DNA of 64,000 bases from Lethocerus indicus (GCA_019843655.1 JACDQD010000008.1:11442442-11506441); one strand, 5' to 3'. Positions 24,212 to 38,400 are shown, counted from the first letter of the stretch. Notes: generated by a model not told the origin, from the sequence alone. A program made the numbers and translations.

Positions 24212-24749
24212 AAAAACAGGCCGGCGTTCGTCTCTCCTAACCACCCCCGCTGCCGGCTACCGGACGTCGCTGATACCGCCGATACGAGTCAAAACTACCG
24301 TTTATGATGAAGCGGAAAAAAGCCCGCCCGAACCGAAGGGGGTGGGAGGACGCCGGCCGTGGGACTGCTTTCAGTCCAAATGCGAACGAACAGATAAGTG
24401 TTTACACGGTCATTTTACAATGGGAATTCTGTTCTTGGAAGATGTGTTTACAGGACAATTCAAAAGAGAATTGGAATAAATACGATCTACAAAGTCAATT
24501 ACTATACGAAGCTATAAGCACAGTAGTAGTGTGTAGTTTTACATCACATACAATAAAAGTCCCCTCGCTACATCTAAGTATACTCTGCTTGCCGTTGGTT
24601 CAGCTTCTCTAAACCATAAAATATACAAAAACCCAGAGAATCCAATCTAACCGAAGAGAAAGTTACCAGTTTGAAGCCATTAACTAAAGACCAACACAAA
24701 AAATGTCTTATGAATAACTTATAATAGTTTTGACAAGGGAAGACGCGGT

Positions 24750-24807
24750 ATCTGAGAAGCGGCCTCAGATTTTATGATGGGTAGCGGCTCGAATCCTGCC
24801 CGTCATC
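24750..24807. other. Two adjacent hairpins with a B-box-like loop
   Basis: ATCTGAG (24750-24756) pairs with CTCAGAT (24764-24770) over a seven-base loop. Next to it, GAT+GGGTAG (24776-24784) can pair with CTGCCC (24796-24801) and ATC (24805-24807), with a three-base bulge and one G-T pair. The second loop carries GGCTCGAATCC, one mismatch from the RNA polymerase III B box GGTTCGAATCC. No cloverleaf or A box could be completed, so this may be a decayed tRNA-derived repeat. Confidence 0.3.
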
Positions 24808-25689
24808 TTCGAAGGAACGTTCTCTCTCACCTTATTTATTATACGAGACCTTGGTCTTGAAGGTTCTAAAGTATTAGGAATAATCCCATGATCTCTAATA
24901 GAACATCCCGCTGTACGTTTTATGTTTTAGTGTGTTGCCAAAATGACAAGGTTCCCTGCCATCCCTCTAGAGGACGAATCACTGAGGGGATCTGAGAGGC
25001 TTTCCTTCAGAATGGCAAACAGAAGTTTCTAGCATTAACAATTTTCTCTTCTGTCATATACATGAACACAGAGTTTAACATGAAATACCGATTACCCTCC
25101 CGGCGGTTTTGCTGATTTTTTAAGCGTTGCTTCGCCTGACGAAGTAAGCCGCCTCTGGAACCTTCAGGCCTCCCTGATACAAGATACTTAGTGCACCGGC
25201 CACTCCCCACAGGGGCTGGTAGACCGCAGTAGACCTTAACAGTTGAAAACTACAGCTTCGAAACTAGATGCCGGGAGAGAAGCGAATGGGGGAAGCGGCC
25301 ACTATTATTTCAGCAGTACAGCTACTTCAGAGCATAACCGTAAACTTGGACACCTCTCGCTTTTTCCCACATCAGAGGGCTTCAAATCTAAATGTAAAAG
25401 TTTTCACAAATTAGTGTAGTAATGATTTACTACTTTTACTACTTTTCTACTACATTTACTACTTTTTCCCGGCCAGGCTTATACATACAAAATTGGGTAA
25501 ACGTATTCAGAAAGCCAATTATGGAAAAAAACATGCAATCCCAAATGTTGTTGCAGGGCTGTGTGAATCTCAAAATAGAGACGTAGAAAGACTTGACTAA
25601 GATTAACAATTCGATATTCAACTATAAAATGGTAGTATATGTCAAAAGATAACCGGCTGTCGTTTGTAAATAACGGTAATAGAATGTGG
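24808..25689. other. Non-coding stretch
   Basis: No supported gene. A degenerate TACTACTTT-type repeat occurs at about 25427-25466. The rest is unremarkable mixed-composition sequence. Confidence 0.5.
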
Positions 25690-26160
25690 CCGGTTATGCC
25701 GTAAACAAATCAACATTAGCAAGTCCGGGGTGGCATAAATAGGACCGCAGGGAAAATGAGGCCTAACTACCCGGTACTACTCAAAGTCCTGCAAGAGTGC
25801 AGCGGGGGGTAGAGTGGAATCCCGGGGCGCATCGGTCCCCGCATATTTTATCGCGGCGGGAGCATTGGACCTGATAAATACCCGCTGTCCGAGGGCTTAA
25901 CGAGCCGCATTAGCGGCCTAGGAGATATCCGGCGGGAGGACTGTGATTAAGTGGGCACACGGTAACCCTTTCAGGACGAGGGAGGAGGGAGGCCCCGGTA
26001 CTTTCGTCGTTACTTCGCGTCGATCACCCGGCCGCCGCATATATTTATACCCGGCGGTACGAATATGGGGGAGCCATTAAGGAGACGTGGAGGGAGTGCG
26101 ACCCGCCGGGTGAGTCATTCCTGCTTAATCCGCGGATGGCGATGAAAGGGGAACCGATCC
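25690..26160. promoter_or_regulatory. GC island with internally repeated motifs
   Basis: CpG-rich sequence punctuated by short AT words. CCGCATATTTTATCGCGGCGG at 25839 and CCGCATATATTTATACCCGG at 26035 are closely similar words about 196 bases apart. CCGGCGGTACGAATATGG (26051-26068) recurs with one substitution at 26977 in the next island. A TGAGTCA site (AP-1 type) lies near 26111. No exon-like frame is convincing. It is read as a candidate enhancer or other regulatory island. Confidence 0.4.
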
Positions 26161-26819
26161 CAATCAAAACACTTAGCCCGAAATAAAAGCCCATACTGAA
26201 GTTTGTTTTCCCCGTTATAAACAAGAGCTAATAATCAAGCATATTGGCCCAATGCCATAACTATCTAACTGCTACTATTAAATCTTGCTTTCATCGTCTA
26301 TAATAATTTCCACTCATGACAGTCCCAATGTCAGGAGAATGTTTGGAATGTGATGGGATTTGCGAACTGCGACGATGGTTCAAGTGTTGAGAAAATACGG
26401 TACAAGGGGAGTTAAGGTTCAGAAAGTGAGTGCAAGGTTGGTGACGGGGCTCTTGATCTCAAATAGATCTTCTGACCCCAAGTTTAGAAGGAAAAAAAAT
26501 CAACGATAAACATGAATCGAATGCAGCCGAACAGTCCTTGGCCAAACCAAAAACAGTGAAGAAACGGGCATTGGCCTCTATTCGATTTTTCTACACGCAT
26601 TTTTTCTATAAATAATTTTACATTTGAACCGTATTTCAATGCTATCATCAAACGCGGCCAGATAGTATTTAAAGCCCCATCCCCACCATCACACTGAATA
26701 ATCTATTAGGCAAGAACGTTGTGGAACATAGCCCTGTTCCAGCTCAGGGGCACATTAATTTGACGTTAACGAATTAATCCGGTATCGGAAACTGTTCCAG
26801 TTTCGATATATCCTTACTA
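26161..26819. other. AT-rich spacer between two islands
   Basis: No supported gene, repeat or structure. The composition is ordinary for the AT-rich part of the window. Confidence 0.5.
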
Positions 26820-27280
26820 ACGCGTACTAATTAGCCGCGGAGAGTCGGCCGACAGGAGGATAGATGATCGGCGGCGTGGGCCCGGGGTGGCGGCCGCTTA
26901 TAACAGTAAATGAGAGATACAGAACGGCGAAGTGGGACGGAGAGAGAGACAGAACCGGGTAGTGGGCCCCATTTGTCCGGCAGTACGAATATGGTCAAAC
27001 TCCTTCCACCGACAAACTTGTCCGATTGCTCGACATATTGGGCGAACCCGGCTATATTTAGACGGGGGATGACCTCACGTAGTATAACGTTCGGCCCGAC
27101 CGAGCCGACGTCCCGGCTTTGAAATATTATCCGCGACCCGAGATAGAGTCGCTTTCCACCCTCGGAGAGGCGTTACGACACGTCTGTCCCGAATGAATTA
27201 CAGACGGGGATATTTTATTCGGCGCTCGGGTTGCACCTTATGTTTCGTATGCGCGGCTCTGCCCCAACAGTAAAGTAATC
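26820..27280. promoter_or_regulatory. GC island sharing a motif with the previous one
   Basis: CpG-rich, with GGGCCCGGGGTGGCGGCCGC at about 26878-26897 and a GAGA-like run near 26940. It contains CCGGCAGTACGAATATGG (26977-26994), a 17 of 18 match to 26051-26068. A plus-strand frame across it is open largely through GC content and shows no domain. Confidence 0.4.
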
Positions 27281-30200
27281 TCATTATCATTTCCGACTCG
27301 CGAGCCATAAGGGCAAGAAGCAAGTGCTAAAGGAACACACCGAAATAAAACTAAAAATTTATATTCAGCCATGAGCAGCAAGTACGGAAATAACACCCCG
27401 TTAACAATAATTTCTTCATTATTTAACCATGTTAACGTTTCCTTTTTCTGTTACGTTTCTGCAGCCACATACGGAATACGATGGTAATCTTTTCATTTCT
27501 TATGTTGCACAATATAGTTGCACAGAATCAATTAATAATCATTATAAAAATTAACGTATCGAAAGAAACAAAAATGTTACATGAATCTCAATTGCGGAAA
27601 GGAAAGAACATGTATACTACATACACATTACTATTGTTTTGCTGGGTTTTAATTTTTCTGTGATTTGATCTGGATGATCCGCCATGTGTTCTTATTTTAT
27701 TTAATTATATGATCCTCTCCAACAATGCCATATCAAATGCTATGGCTCGGCATATGAATAACCCGTGGATGTCTCATTTCAGTAATAGTTTTCAATATTC
27801 GTTTTCCAGGATACCGTGCAGGATAGGAATGCCCGCGCCACTACATAAATACCCACCCAAGTTAATTTCAGCGTATTTATTTGGTTAAAGAACGTTTAGG
27901 TGCGCTCCTTGCTTGTTGTTTTAAGACTGTAAGTACTGGGCATACAAACAAACGTCCGGAATCTGGAGACATTGAATTATAGTGTTTTTCCAACGTTTTT
28001 CGTTGTAATATCTAATAACATAGTTAAAACTAATAAATACTTATCCGGAATTCCATTGGAAACAGTCACCACGGTGGTGACACCCCTCGACATTGAGAAT
28101 CGCGCCGTTAATCGTATGTTCAGAATTATATTTTGGATAAACTGGGAGAGGACAAAAATAAGAGATAAAAACATCATTTCACCAGCAGAAAAATTACTGG
28201 GCCAGCGATCAAACGCCTACCGCTATCTGAATGGGTCCCTCTGTATATTATATCCCCGCTGGGGTTGATGGGAGGGGGATATTGATAGCGCTACCCGAGT
28301 GTCTCTGAATTAACGGCGGCCGGAATAAACGCGCGGTCTCTTATCGCTTCGGGTCCGAATCATGGCCTCGGCCCGGCTATGACAAACCCGACTCAAGAGC
28401 CCTTCCGATAAATACGATTAAACCGGAGCGCCTTTTCATACAAGGCGTCCTCCGCCGAACCAGTTTCACCTTCTAGCCGCAGACAGTAATAGAGCGAAAT
28501 TAGTATCACCTATTAAATCCGAAACGTAGACGCTACGCTGATATAGGACTGTTACGGTGAATACACGTTTGTAAAATAAATTACATCCATTGAATTTCAG
28601 TTCGCCCGTCATGTATTACAGCCTGAATTGACTTTCCCCACAAATTGCGCCCCGCCCGAATGTGTAATTTGGCGCCTGTCCAAATCAGCTGTGCAGTTCG
28701 TGACCGACCGATTTACTTTACCTTCGCGCCCTAGGTCGTGATTAAGGGTCGTTTCCAAACGTTTTTGTAACCGGCAAATTATAACTCGATACACTTCTCG
28801 ATTGTACACTACTACGCTATACTAATTCCCACGAGGGGCGTTAGAACGGCATTCCGATGCAAGGGAGGATGCATAATCATAGTCTAGGTTTGGTGATTTA
28901 TTTTTTTTTTAATACCAGAAAAGGTTTCCCAAAGTTACCATGGTTAGGCTGTACAGGACCTAAAACATTAACATTTTACCGTTACTATGGTTTTCGATTT
29001 CATCCCCAACCATCCAGCTGGGATGCTTTTTATTTATACGGTTCATGTTTCCCCAAAATGGCGGGTATTCTACAGTTTTGTCGAAATATTACTAATTTAA
29101 ATAATAAACTTTCTTTTGAAGTTGGAAATATATGTTATAGAAAGAAAAACGTTCATTATATTCATATCACCTCGTACCTCTGGCCTTAGAAGTCGCGGTT
29201 CGGACCTCACTTTCTTTAAATTCCAAAAATGTTAATATGAAAATATTAATATTATTACTAAAAACTACTATAGATGTCTAATAGATTTCTAGTAACCAGT
29301 TCGCCAAGTCAAAAGCGATATTTCTGTTCTGATTAAAGCTGATAAACAAATAACAATTTTGTTTTCAAGTGTGTTTCAGTATAGCATGGATCAATATGAA
29401 TGCACAATATTACAGACATTAAAATCGAAAACATATTTATTACATTAGAAAACTCCTTGTTCTCTGTTATTTTTTCCACCAAAGACCATAACTCAAGTAC
29501 TAAAAAACATCATTATGCATGCGTCAACTGCTCCTGTCGCGCTCAGGACGCGTTCATTCCTGGCACGTAGTGCAGAAGTGGGTCGTAAAATTGGGCCTCG
29601 CCCGCCTAATAAATAATGCCCGGCCTTATTTAGCCGGAACGCCGTTAAACGCGCAATAAAGACAAATAAAAAGGCAGACAATAATGAAGGCTAATTACAA
29701 GAGAAAAACATCACTGTTAAAAACCGGTTAATTGTCGGAACAATTAGAAATGAATCCAAATTATCAGCAATTAATGGAATTTTATTCTCTCACGTTTCTC
29801 TAAGTTTTTAAAATGTTTTTCGTGTGTATTTTTCCCAGGTAATCCTCGCTTCGGGATCCTACCCGTCTGCGAAATTCCGAATCAGACTACGATGTAATAA
29901 AATTGATAAATATTTCCATTACTATTCGTGTATGGATACCAAAAGATGCGGGTGGATTTAGCTGGCACAAACAATTTATCCGGCCCTATTACTAAGATTT
30001 AAATAAGTAACTCATAAGCAGCCGTTTTCATTGTTTATTAATTTGAAAGTAGGGATTTTTTGAAATATGAAAGTAGCCTTTTTATAATAGTGTTAACTAT
30101 GTTTTAATTTTGATTATTATCTCCCTTATGTATATAGTTTTACAAATAAAAACCGTTCGTAATGCAGGAATGAAATTGAAGTCCATAGAGGGTTATTCCA

Positions 30201-31789
30201 TAAAAATCGTAAGCTACAATTCTGGTAACACTCGACAAGGGAAGGCTGGGCCTTTTCGAGACCCCAATACCCTTAGCAGCGGGGGTCAGACGGACTGTGC
30301 TGAAGAAATTATATGTAATAATCGAATTATTATTTTTTTCGAAATATGACGAGTGGGCGTTTATGGACTGTAATAGTGCCACGATTCGATTTCACAGGGG
30401 GTCACGAGGTCACAAATAAGGTCGGAGCGAAAATGAGCCAAATTACAGGAAACAATAATGCATCGAATCGAACCGTAAAATTCCATATCATATTCGGGCA
30501 ACGATTTTGAATATATTACACACACCTCTGTCGTATGTTACATGGAAACCCAGATGTTAAAGGAATAATTTCCAAAAAAGAATAGTCAGTAGAGAATTAG
30601 TGTAGTCTAATACACTGTATATTATTGATATATACTAATAATTTATACCATCCCATTAACCGAAAGAATCAAATTTAAATAAATGACTCTGAAAGCTGGA
30701 ACTTAATAATAAATAGACACTATTGTTATAAATAATAACTACCTCTAATGTTACTAAAGTAAACTATATAAATAGTGAAATGATTTTTTTTTCACTTCAA
30801 TCCTAAACAGGTTTCATCCTAAACAGGAATGGCACCCTAACTATTTCTTCCCATTACTAGTCATTTCGATTTCGTTCCCAAGTCCCAGAAAGTGAATTCT
30901 TCTTGTGATTTCAACATAAATAACACATTTTCTGTCCGTCATTTACGACCGAGCGACGGCCCAACTGAAGCCACTGAGGGAGAGGCCCTGCAGTTAAATA
31001 TTTAATCGGGCAAGAACCTCGTAAAGTTTAATGAGTCCTTTAGAGGAAAGTTCACCTCCCAGGCCATTCGTGCAGCCGTTTGTTAAAAAAGTTTTACTTT
31101 CAGACTAGGCGGCGTTTCGTCTCCCGTAAAGAAGAGTAAAATGAATAGGTTCCAAAGACGGGATGAGTAATCCTTTAAAAACACAAGAAAATAGAATATA
31201 AACTCGATACAAAAAATCATAAAATTAAAGCAACAGCGGTGACAGTTGCTTATGGGCTGAATGTTGGTAACTACAGTAAATAAATGTTAAAAAGTGAAAG
31301 AAAAACTTTTGATTAAATAACTCAACAAGGACTGATTTCAATCAACGAAGTGTTCCCATTATTTATAAGCATGGTATATTGCAATACGATCCCGAATCAA
31401 TCAAAACAAATTAATTATATTAATGTACTTCATTTCATATCAGAACAACATTATATTGAAACAAAATTATAATATGTGGAGAAAGAGGCAAAATTATTTC
31501 AATTACCTATAAAGTGCTCCATGAGTAATAGAGTTTCCATTATAGCTCAGTACCTTTATGTAAAACATCGTCATGCCTATGTTTGACTTATTTGCAACCT
31601 TAATGTTAACACTTGCTTGTTAATTACTATATTATTGCGTTCATTCCATTGGTATTTTACACAACTCAATGTCCATGAAAATTGAACCTACCAAGCGTTT
31701 CTTTAGTTTTTAAAATGCCTCATAAATATCGTTGGAACATCGGTACTTTAGTATTCAGTTCGTTGTCAACGTACGGGACAACACCCACC
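27281..31789. other. Non-coding stretch with a GC island at 28200-28490
   Basis: No supported exon. The island at 28200-28490 is CpG-rich with embedded ATAAATACGATTAAACC-type words. ATCCTAAACAGG occurs twice in close succession (30800-30811 and 30816-30827). All other open frames are short, and the AT-rich ones translate to low-complexity I/L/K/N strings. Confidence 0.5.
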
Positions 31790-32440
31790 TTCATTATCGG
31801 TCCCGGAACGGGTACCAGAGGATGGGAACCTAGGCATCACCATAACAAAACAAATACGGCGGATATAACATACGGAAAAACACTCCGGCCGAAGCCCCCT
31901 TTTGTGAGCCGGTTTGAAAACAAACAAAGTCCCTTTTAACTCGGCACCGGGATCGATTTTTTCTCTCTCGTTCTTCTCTAGGCGGTAGCCGGACTCTAAA
32001 ACATCCGGTCTTTATATTCTCGATTTGCACCTCCGAACGGGCCGAGTGCTCCTCCGGGCCGCCCGTTAATGGCCCGTCCATTCTGCCCTTTGGCATTAAA
32101 AACGCGCCGCTGATAAAAACCGTATAAAAGTATTGATTAATTTCTAGTCGGCGGGGAGCGGGCCCCGGACACAATGGGACTCGCTCTTAGTTACCGGGCT
32201 TTTGTTTCAGGCACGTCGGCCCCCCCACCGCCGCCTTTCGAGGGCCCTCCGACCGTACGACCCTCTCGCTTCGACCGCCGACATTTTCTCGCTTTCCTGC
32301 TCCGCTTCGAAAAAAAAATGAATCGGGAGTGCGGATAATGGCACGGGGACTTCACGCATCACCGATTGGCTTAAGTTGAGCCAATTTCTACGCTGAAGGA
32401 TCTTTCGTAATCGACGTGGTTCATCATGTCCGGAGGAGAT
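31790..32440. promoter_or_regulatory. Large GC island with an internal TATA-like word
   Basis: One of the longest CpG-rich blocks. TATAAAAG lies at 32123-32130 after GATAAAAACCG. Downstream are GC-rich GGCGGGGAGCGGGCCCCGG sequence (about 32150-32168) and CCCCCCCACCGCCGCC near 32220. No exon or donor/acceptor pair is persuasive. It could be a promoter for an unannotated transcript or a regulatory island. Confidence 0.35.
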
Positions 32441-35400
32441 TTTATTGCAACAACACAACTCAGGATGTTTTTAAAATATTTTGCAACTATAGCGCCAACA
32501 ATATCACCAGCATGTGCCGTGAGATATATTCATCTTTTTTAAAGATCTAATCGAGATATAATAATTTGTAGAAACAACAGGATTAATACGTAACCATTTT
32601 TAAACTGGAAAGTCAACATGTGTTATATATAAATTGTTATAAATTAGAAAAAGTGTGAACTGGAATCCTTAAGAACACCAAAAACACAGGCATGGTATTC
32701 CAGTGAACACTACTAACGACGGCAATAAACCTAACTTGGTGAAACTATATTAGGAATTATTGGGTCAGCGGGTTCCAGCAGCCTTCAAGATTGGACATCC
32801 AATTTTCGACTATTTTCTTGAATATATCTTAAGTAGCGTTTCATATTAATAAAATCTGTAGTATCAAAAAAAGTGGACCCAGTTTTTTTTGAAGAGATTA
32901 AGATCCAAAAAATCCGTCGAACTGCATTTTTTAACTAAATAATGTTCCAAGCTATTCCTCCTAAATTGGTGAATAAAAGTAATTTTAATTACCGTTCTCG
33001 GAACGAACGCAACGTATACAATGCAAAAAAAGAAGTTAATCCCATACCAGATGGGGGACACAGAGTGTGGAATCCTCTTACACAACGCACACACATACTC
33101 CGTTTTGATGGGAGGATATTTCCGAATCCCCTGTGAAATCGCTTGGCGGTATAAAAACGACCCCAAGGCGACAGTTTAGCCCGCGGCGGTTGACACAAAG
33201 ATTATGGCAAATGACTCACGATTCGCCCCAGCCAGAGGGACTGATCAGATGAGGACGTTCATGGGAGATTTAGTGCCATCCGGGATCAAACCGAACCGGT
33301 TTATTGTCCAACTGCTCAACCGTAGCGGCTGTGTCCTTTCCAATTTTCGTTAATGTGGGATGCGCTTAGTAATGGTTTCAGTCCAAAATAAATACGCTAT
33401 AAACGATTGCAAATAAATTATGTTCATACATATGTATAGGAACAATAGATTTTTTGAAAAATACAATCTGGATAAAGCTAGCATAATATACATAACGAAG
33501 CGATAACAATTAACTTACTTGAACCGAATAAAATGGATGGATGTAATTTTATGAATATATCTTTTGAGGTTTAATGCGTAATAGTTACCAAATAAAATTT
33601 ATTTTTACTAATTTTAACGTAGCTTAAATACTTGAACAATAATGTTTAATTCCTGTATATTCCTGTAATATTAATATCTTATTTTTGTGATTAATGTTTG
33701 AAATAATTCGTTTAAAAATTCGTTCCCAATTCAGTGCCCCTCGACACTGCGTTATGTTCTTTATAAAAAAATCCTATAGTAATGTAATATATGTGAACAA
33801 GGGATACGATATAGTGATTATTATCCCTATAATATATATAATTAAATGTCAAAGCCCGGTGACAAAAAGTTCCTGAGTCAGTGAGGAGGCGGAGCTGTCC
33901 GCGTTAGGGCTTTTTGTAATGCGCCGTGTCGCCCAGGCTCACGTTATGAATTCGGAATCGAGAAATAATTGCAGAAAAGGTCAACAGCCTCGAGGTATCA
34001 AAGGTCTCCGAGTTACCACCGCAACTGGTGGGCGGACGACTCCGCGCTGCTTTCGAATTCGTAAAAGCCTTACATAACTAAATACCGGGAAGAGCAATAT
34101 TTTTTAATTACTAAATCTACGGTGTACAAATGTCGCACGGTTTGATTTGGTGTTGTATTCGCGTGGGCCGCAAACCGAAACATATTTTGTACGTCGGAAC
34201 GACAAGATATGAAAGCCAAATGATGTATGGGATACACTAATACCATTCATCTCCTGTGCCCGGGTCGATGTGTTAACGCAGCTTTAACCATTTCAGTTAA
34301 TGCCGATGACCGGAATATTTCTCCGATTACTCCTTTTACCGGAACCTCATATTCCAGTATACTTTTTTTGGTGATTATTATTAAATTTTATTGTAAAGAA
34401 ATTATTTAACATATGACACTATATTAACAGCCTCAATGCTAGTAGATCGAAAAAATAATACTACTCTTTGTGAAGCTCGTAAATTTGTATGGATTAAACT
34501 AAACCGGAAATAAATTATATAAATCTAGTGTTAGGTAAATCCAGGATTTTAGATGTCTTTCAATGATTCAGTTTTATGCGACTATAAAAACTGGCGTGCA
34601 ATTGTAAAAAAGGGAAACGAGAAGTACGTTAGAGGAAATACAATGTTCTACTAATGAAAAGTGGATTAACAAACAGTTAGCGATATTTTTCCATAGAGTT
34701 TTAGAATCTCCCGCCGAGTTCTTCTGTTCTCATGCTATTCTTGTAAAACACAAAACATGCTACGATTTCATTGCCCTACTCTCTAATGTTTCACATGGGA
34801 CGTTTTCAACTCACAACAGCCCAATAAATTGGTCCTTCCCTTACACCTCCGAGCATAGAGAAGAGGCCTATTAGAGGTTTTCAGATAATAAGCGCCGAAT
34901 GGAAATGCATTCTGAGTAGGGGCATTGTGTCGACTGCAAGTGTGGGGAGCGAGAGGGAGCCCCGAGTTCGAAACGGATGTTTATCTTATTCCGTTCAACA
35001 GATTCCGAGCCACCAATTAATGCATTGCTCGGCGACGCGGGGCAGATAGAGAGGGAGGACCCTGTCATGATGTATCGCCTCCCTCGGTTTCTCTCCGCCG
35101 GGCAATTTGGGTCCCGGATCCCATTGTTCCCGCTACGTGCGGGGGGAGATAAACTTCCGAGTGCGGGAGGGCGATTTAAAAACCGAATCCAACAGAGATT
35201 TGCCGCTAATGGATTCTAGGTAAAGCGACGGGGAACCGTTGGCCCTTTTTCCGCCCAACAAAGGAGGACGGGTTTAACACCTTCATTACCTAAAATGTAT
35301 TGCAAGAATAAAATTGTGCCTATCCTCCTTATGCAATCAATATTCATCACCATGCATTATGCTTATTTTTCATACACTTTAATAGTATCAATATCTTAGA

Positions 35401-38400
35401 AATGAAATTTTAGTTCTCTGAACGGTCCCAGGAGTGAAAAAACCCTTGGATTCCACCCCTGGATTATTGGAATGAATAAAGCTGCCTCGTGGAAATATAT
35501 ACGTTTATTACAATAATTAGTAAGCGCAGTATTCTACTACTAACTTGTAATTAATCCATAATTAAGAAATCAATTTCTGTAGAAAACCTAGCCAACAATA
35601 TTATACATTAAATAATATTCAACTCCTTTGAAATGAATAAGTAATAAATACGAAGTATATTTTTACCTTTATAAAGATTAAAGTAACTGATTGTCATTAT
35701 CTTAGGCAACAAAAAGAAAGGCACATTGACAATAACTGATCCAGCAAACATATGCTGGGGATCATGTAATATTCCGCTATCTGTATATAGCCATCTTACT
35801 TCAGCCACCAGTTCCATGCCTCTTGTACAGTTTATTGTTTCCTAACTGGTTCATTGAGTAGGACAGTAACTTGGGATAAAACTTTTCAACAATAAAATGC
35901 CGCATATCCACATATCCACACACACGCAAATCCTCCTGTCAGAAACATAAATTATACTCATTGTCTTCATGAGTTCCCAGTAAAGGCTATTATATGAATC
36001 CAAGAAAAAAACTGTACAAGCTCCGTTTTCGAGGAATGTAAAAATATTCGGAGGGATAATAAGGAAAAAATTCTCTCTTCCAATTGTTCATTTAACGGGT
36101 AAAAAGTCGAGCGGAAAACAATTTAAAACTTAAAAAAAATAAGAGAATGGACCCTCAATCAAAATGCTTCTCTTTTAGACGTTTAAAAAATATTATTCAG
36201 ATCCGTTAATTAGCGAAAGAATAGGATTAGCCACCGAAAAGAGGAAACGACGGTTTCCGACTCAACACTTGGAATGAGATTAGAATCGACCCCAAACTGG
36301 GCCAATTACACAGAGAATCGCGCCGAAGTTCAAGAAAATGTTAATATATTTGCATAAAACAATGTATACTGTGTATGAACAGGTTATAAAACATTAATAA
36401 ACTAATTTGATTCGTGATACGTGCAGACATTTAAACGCAAGGATGAATAAAATCAAGTTGTCAAAAATAAATACCTGAAATTAATTAATTGATAATAGTG
36501 GTAGATTACTTGGACAACATAACCTGCATATAGAGATTATAATAGTGATAAGTATGATTTTGTGTTCATTTCAATTCACATAGCAATAAGCAAAGAAAAT
36601 ATATTATGAAGGAAGGATATTTGTGTTTGACGAATGCTTCAATTATGAGTATCAAAATCATAGTGATACTTCTATTGAGATTTAATAATATCCCCTCTTA
36701 ATTGCGTAAGACAGTGAAAAGTCGAGTTTTAGCCCAGAACCAAAGTAAGCGTGGAATGTTTCTTTTAATTAATCAAAACCACCTTTATGCCGTTAATTGA
36801 TCTTAAGTCCGGGAGAAATTCTGCATTTCCTGAGAAGTTGGTAACGATTAATTAGCCGGTTATTGTAAAGTAACCGTCTTTAATTTCAAAGTACAACCCA
36901 ACGAAGTAATATGACTCTGCATATCATAAGAAATGAGCACTGTGTACCGCAGAAGCACGATGCGAATCGTAAGCGATGAGCCGCGACGCCGGGAAACGCC
37001 CATCGGGGCACAACATTGGTTGACAAACATAACCTACGCTGCGAGCGATATATTATGATAATATATTCTTGACGAGTTACAGAGGAGAATTATAAATTTC
37101 CATACTGTCTAGCGTGACCCAAGCTTTGCCTGTGGATCTGTATTGCTTGGAGTAGGGTGTGTATCACCATTATAAAAAAGATCAACCTTAAGATATCGTG
37201 ATTGGGGCTTTAATTCGCTTATAAGGGCTTGTCATTTTCCTACAGCTGAGAGAAAGCGCGTTTATAAATAAGAGTAGAAAATAAAAAACCTCGAGATTAT
37301 CCCCTACGGAATTGATGTGTTCATAATAGCAACGTATAATGTGCCACGGTTCACCATAATATGCATATTTTTTTCTATTATATAACAATTATGACCATAC
37401 TCCTCATAACTATATATATGCGATATTACCGAAGAGTACATCATGATACAAGTATGCTAGTCCTAAGTCTCCGTCTCTAACGGCATTCAGATAAGGCGGA
37501 ATAACGTTGTAGAATTTCAGGCTCGTACAGCAGTAATAATGAATAACTCTCTCCAATAATTTCGTTGTTTGAAGCGCACACCGATGTGTACACGGCGACT
37601 GCCGCTTTCAAAGGACCGCATAATGAGGCCTGGGTCCAAAGGCCTGACGCGGAAATTACATTTTCCGTGTGAAAATCACCGCACGACTCTAAAGGTAAAT
37701 TAGCTTACGCTATCCCAACAATGAATGTGGTCAGCACTCGAGAGACGGGCAGACACCGTACAAGGGTTCTGTAGGTAACGATGCAAGAAAAACGGGTTTA
37801 TATATTTTTTTCTAATTGGCCGATAATTTAATTCAATTGGGAATTCACGACGCAGTCGTAAAATCAAACAGACTAAGAGAAATAAAAACGGAAAAGAATA
37901 AATACGAGCCGCGCCGACAGTAGTACGGGTTTACGATCGGATATCAGTAAAATTGCATTGGAGAGAGAGATTGTATTTATACCGAGAGGCGATCTCGGGT
38001 GAAAACAGGAGCCGCCGAAGCAACCCCGTCAAGCGAGTCGCTTTTAATGACCGCCGATATTTAAAAATACAGTTGGGATTAGCCTCGTTAAAAAGAAAAG
38101 TTCCCTGCCAAATTGAACCCGCCTCGCTGCTGCTCAGCTTTAACCCAAATACTTTCGGTAAGGACTTCACCTTCGGGAAGAATTCAGAAGACGGCCTACG
38201 CGGTATAGTCATTTAAATTTAAAACACTAAATAGGAGAAGGGTTTATTGGTACACTCTGCGTGAGTACATACATCTTTATGAATTACATATTACATAAAG
38301 TTTACGAGGTTTGAATATTTTCAACCTCAAATCTTCCTTAGGTAAAGTTAGTCGAATGTATGGCGTTCCATAGTCTTATATGTTTAGGTGTAGGTATATA

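Noticed and set aside
24117..24612. Plus-strand frames of 120 and 102 codons overlapping in two frames
   Set aside because: They overlap each other and a GC island, show no domain, and the conserved part is explained more simply as a duplicated DNA element. The alternative is kept as a low-interest finding.
27481..27663. Small frame with a hydrophobic end that could be a tail-anchored peptide
   Set aside because: The composition follows the AT-rich DNA (I, L, K, N), and there is no context, start signal or similarity to support a gene.
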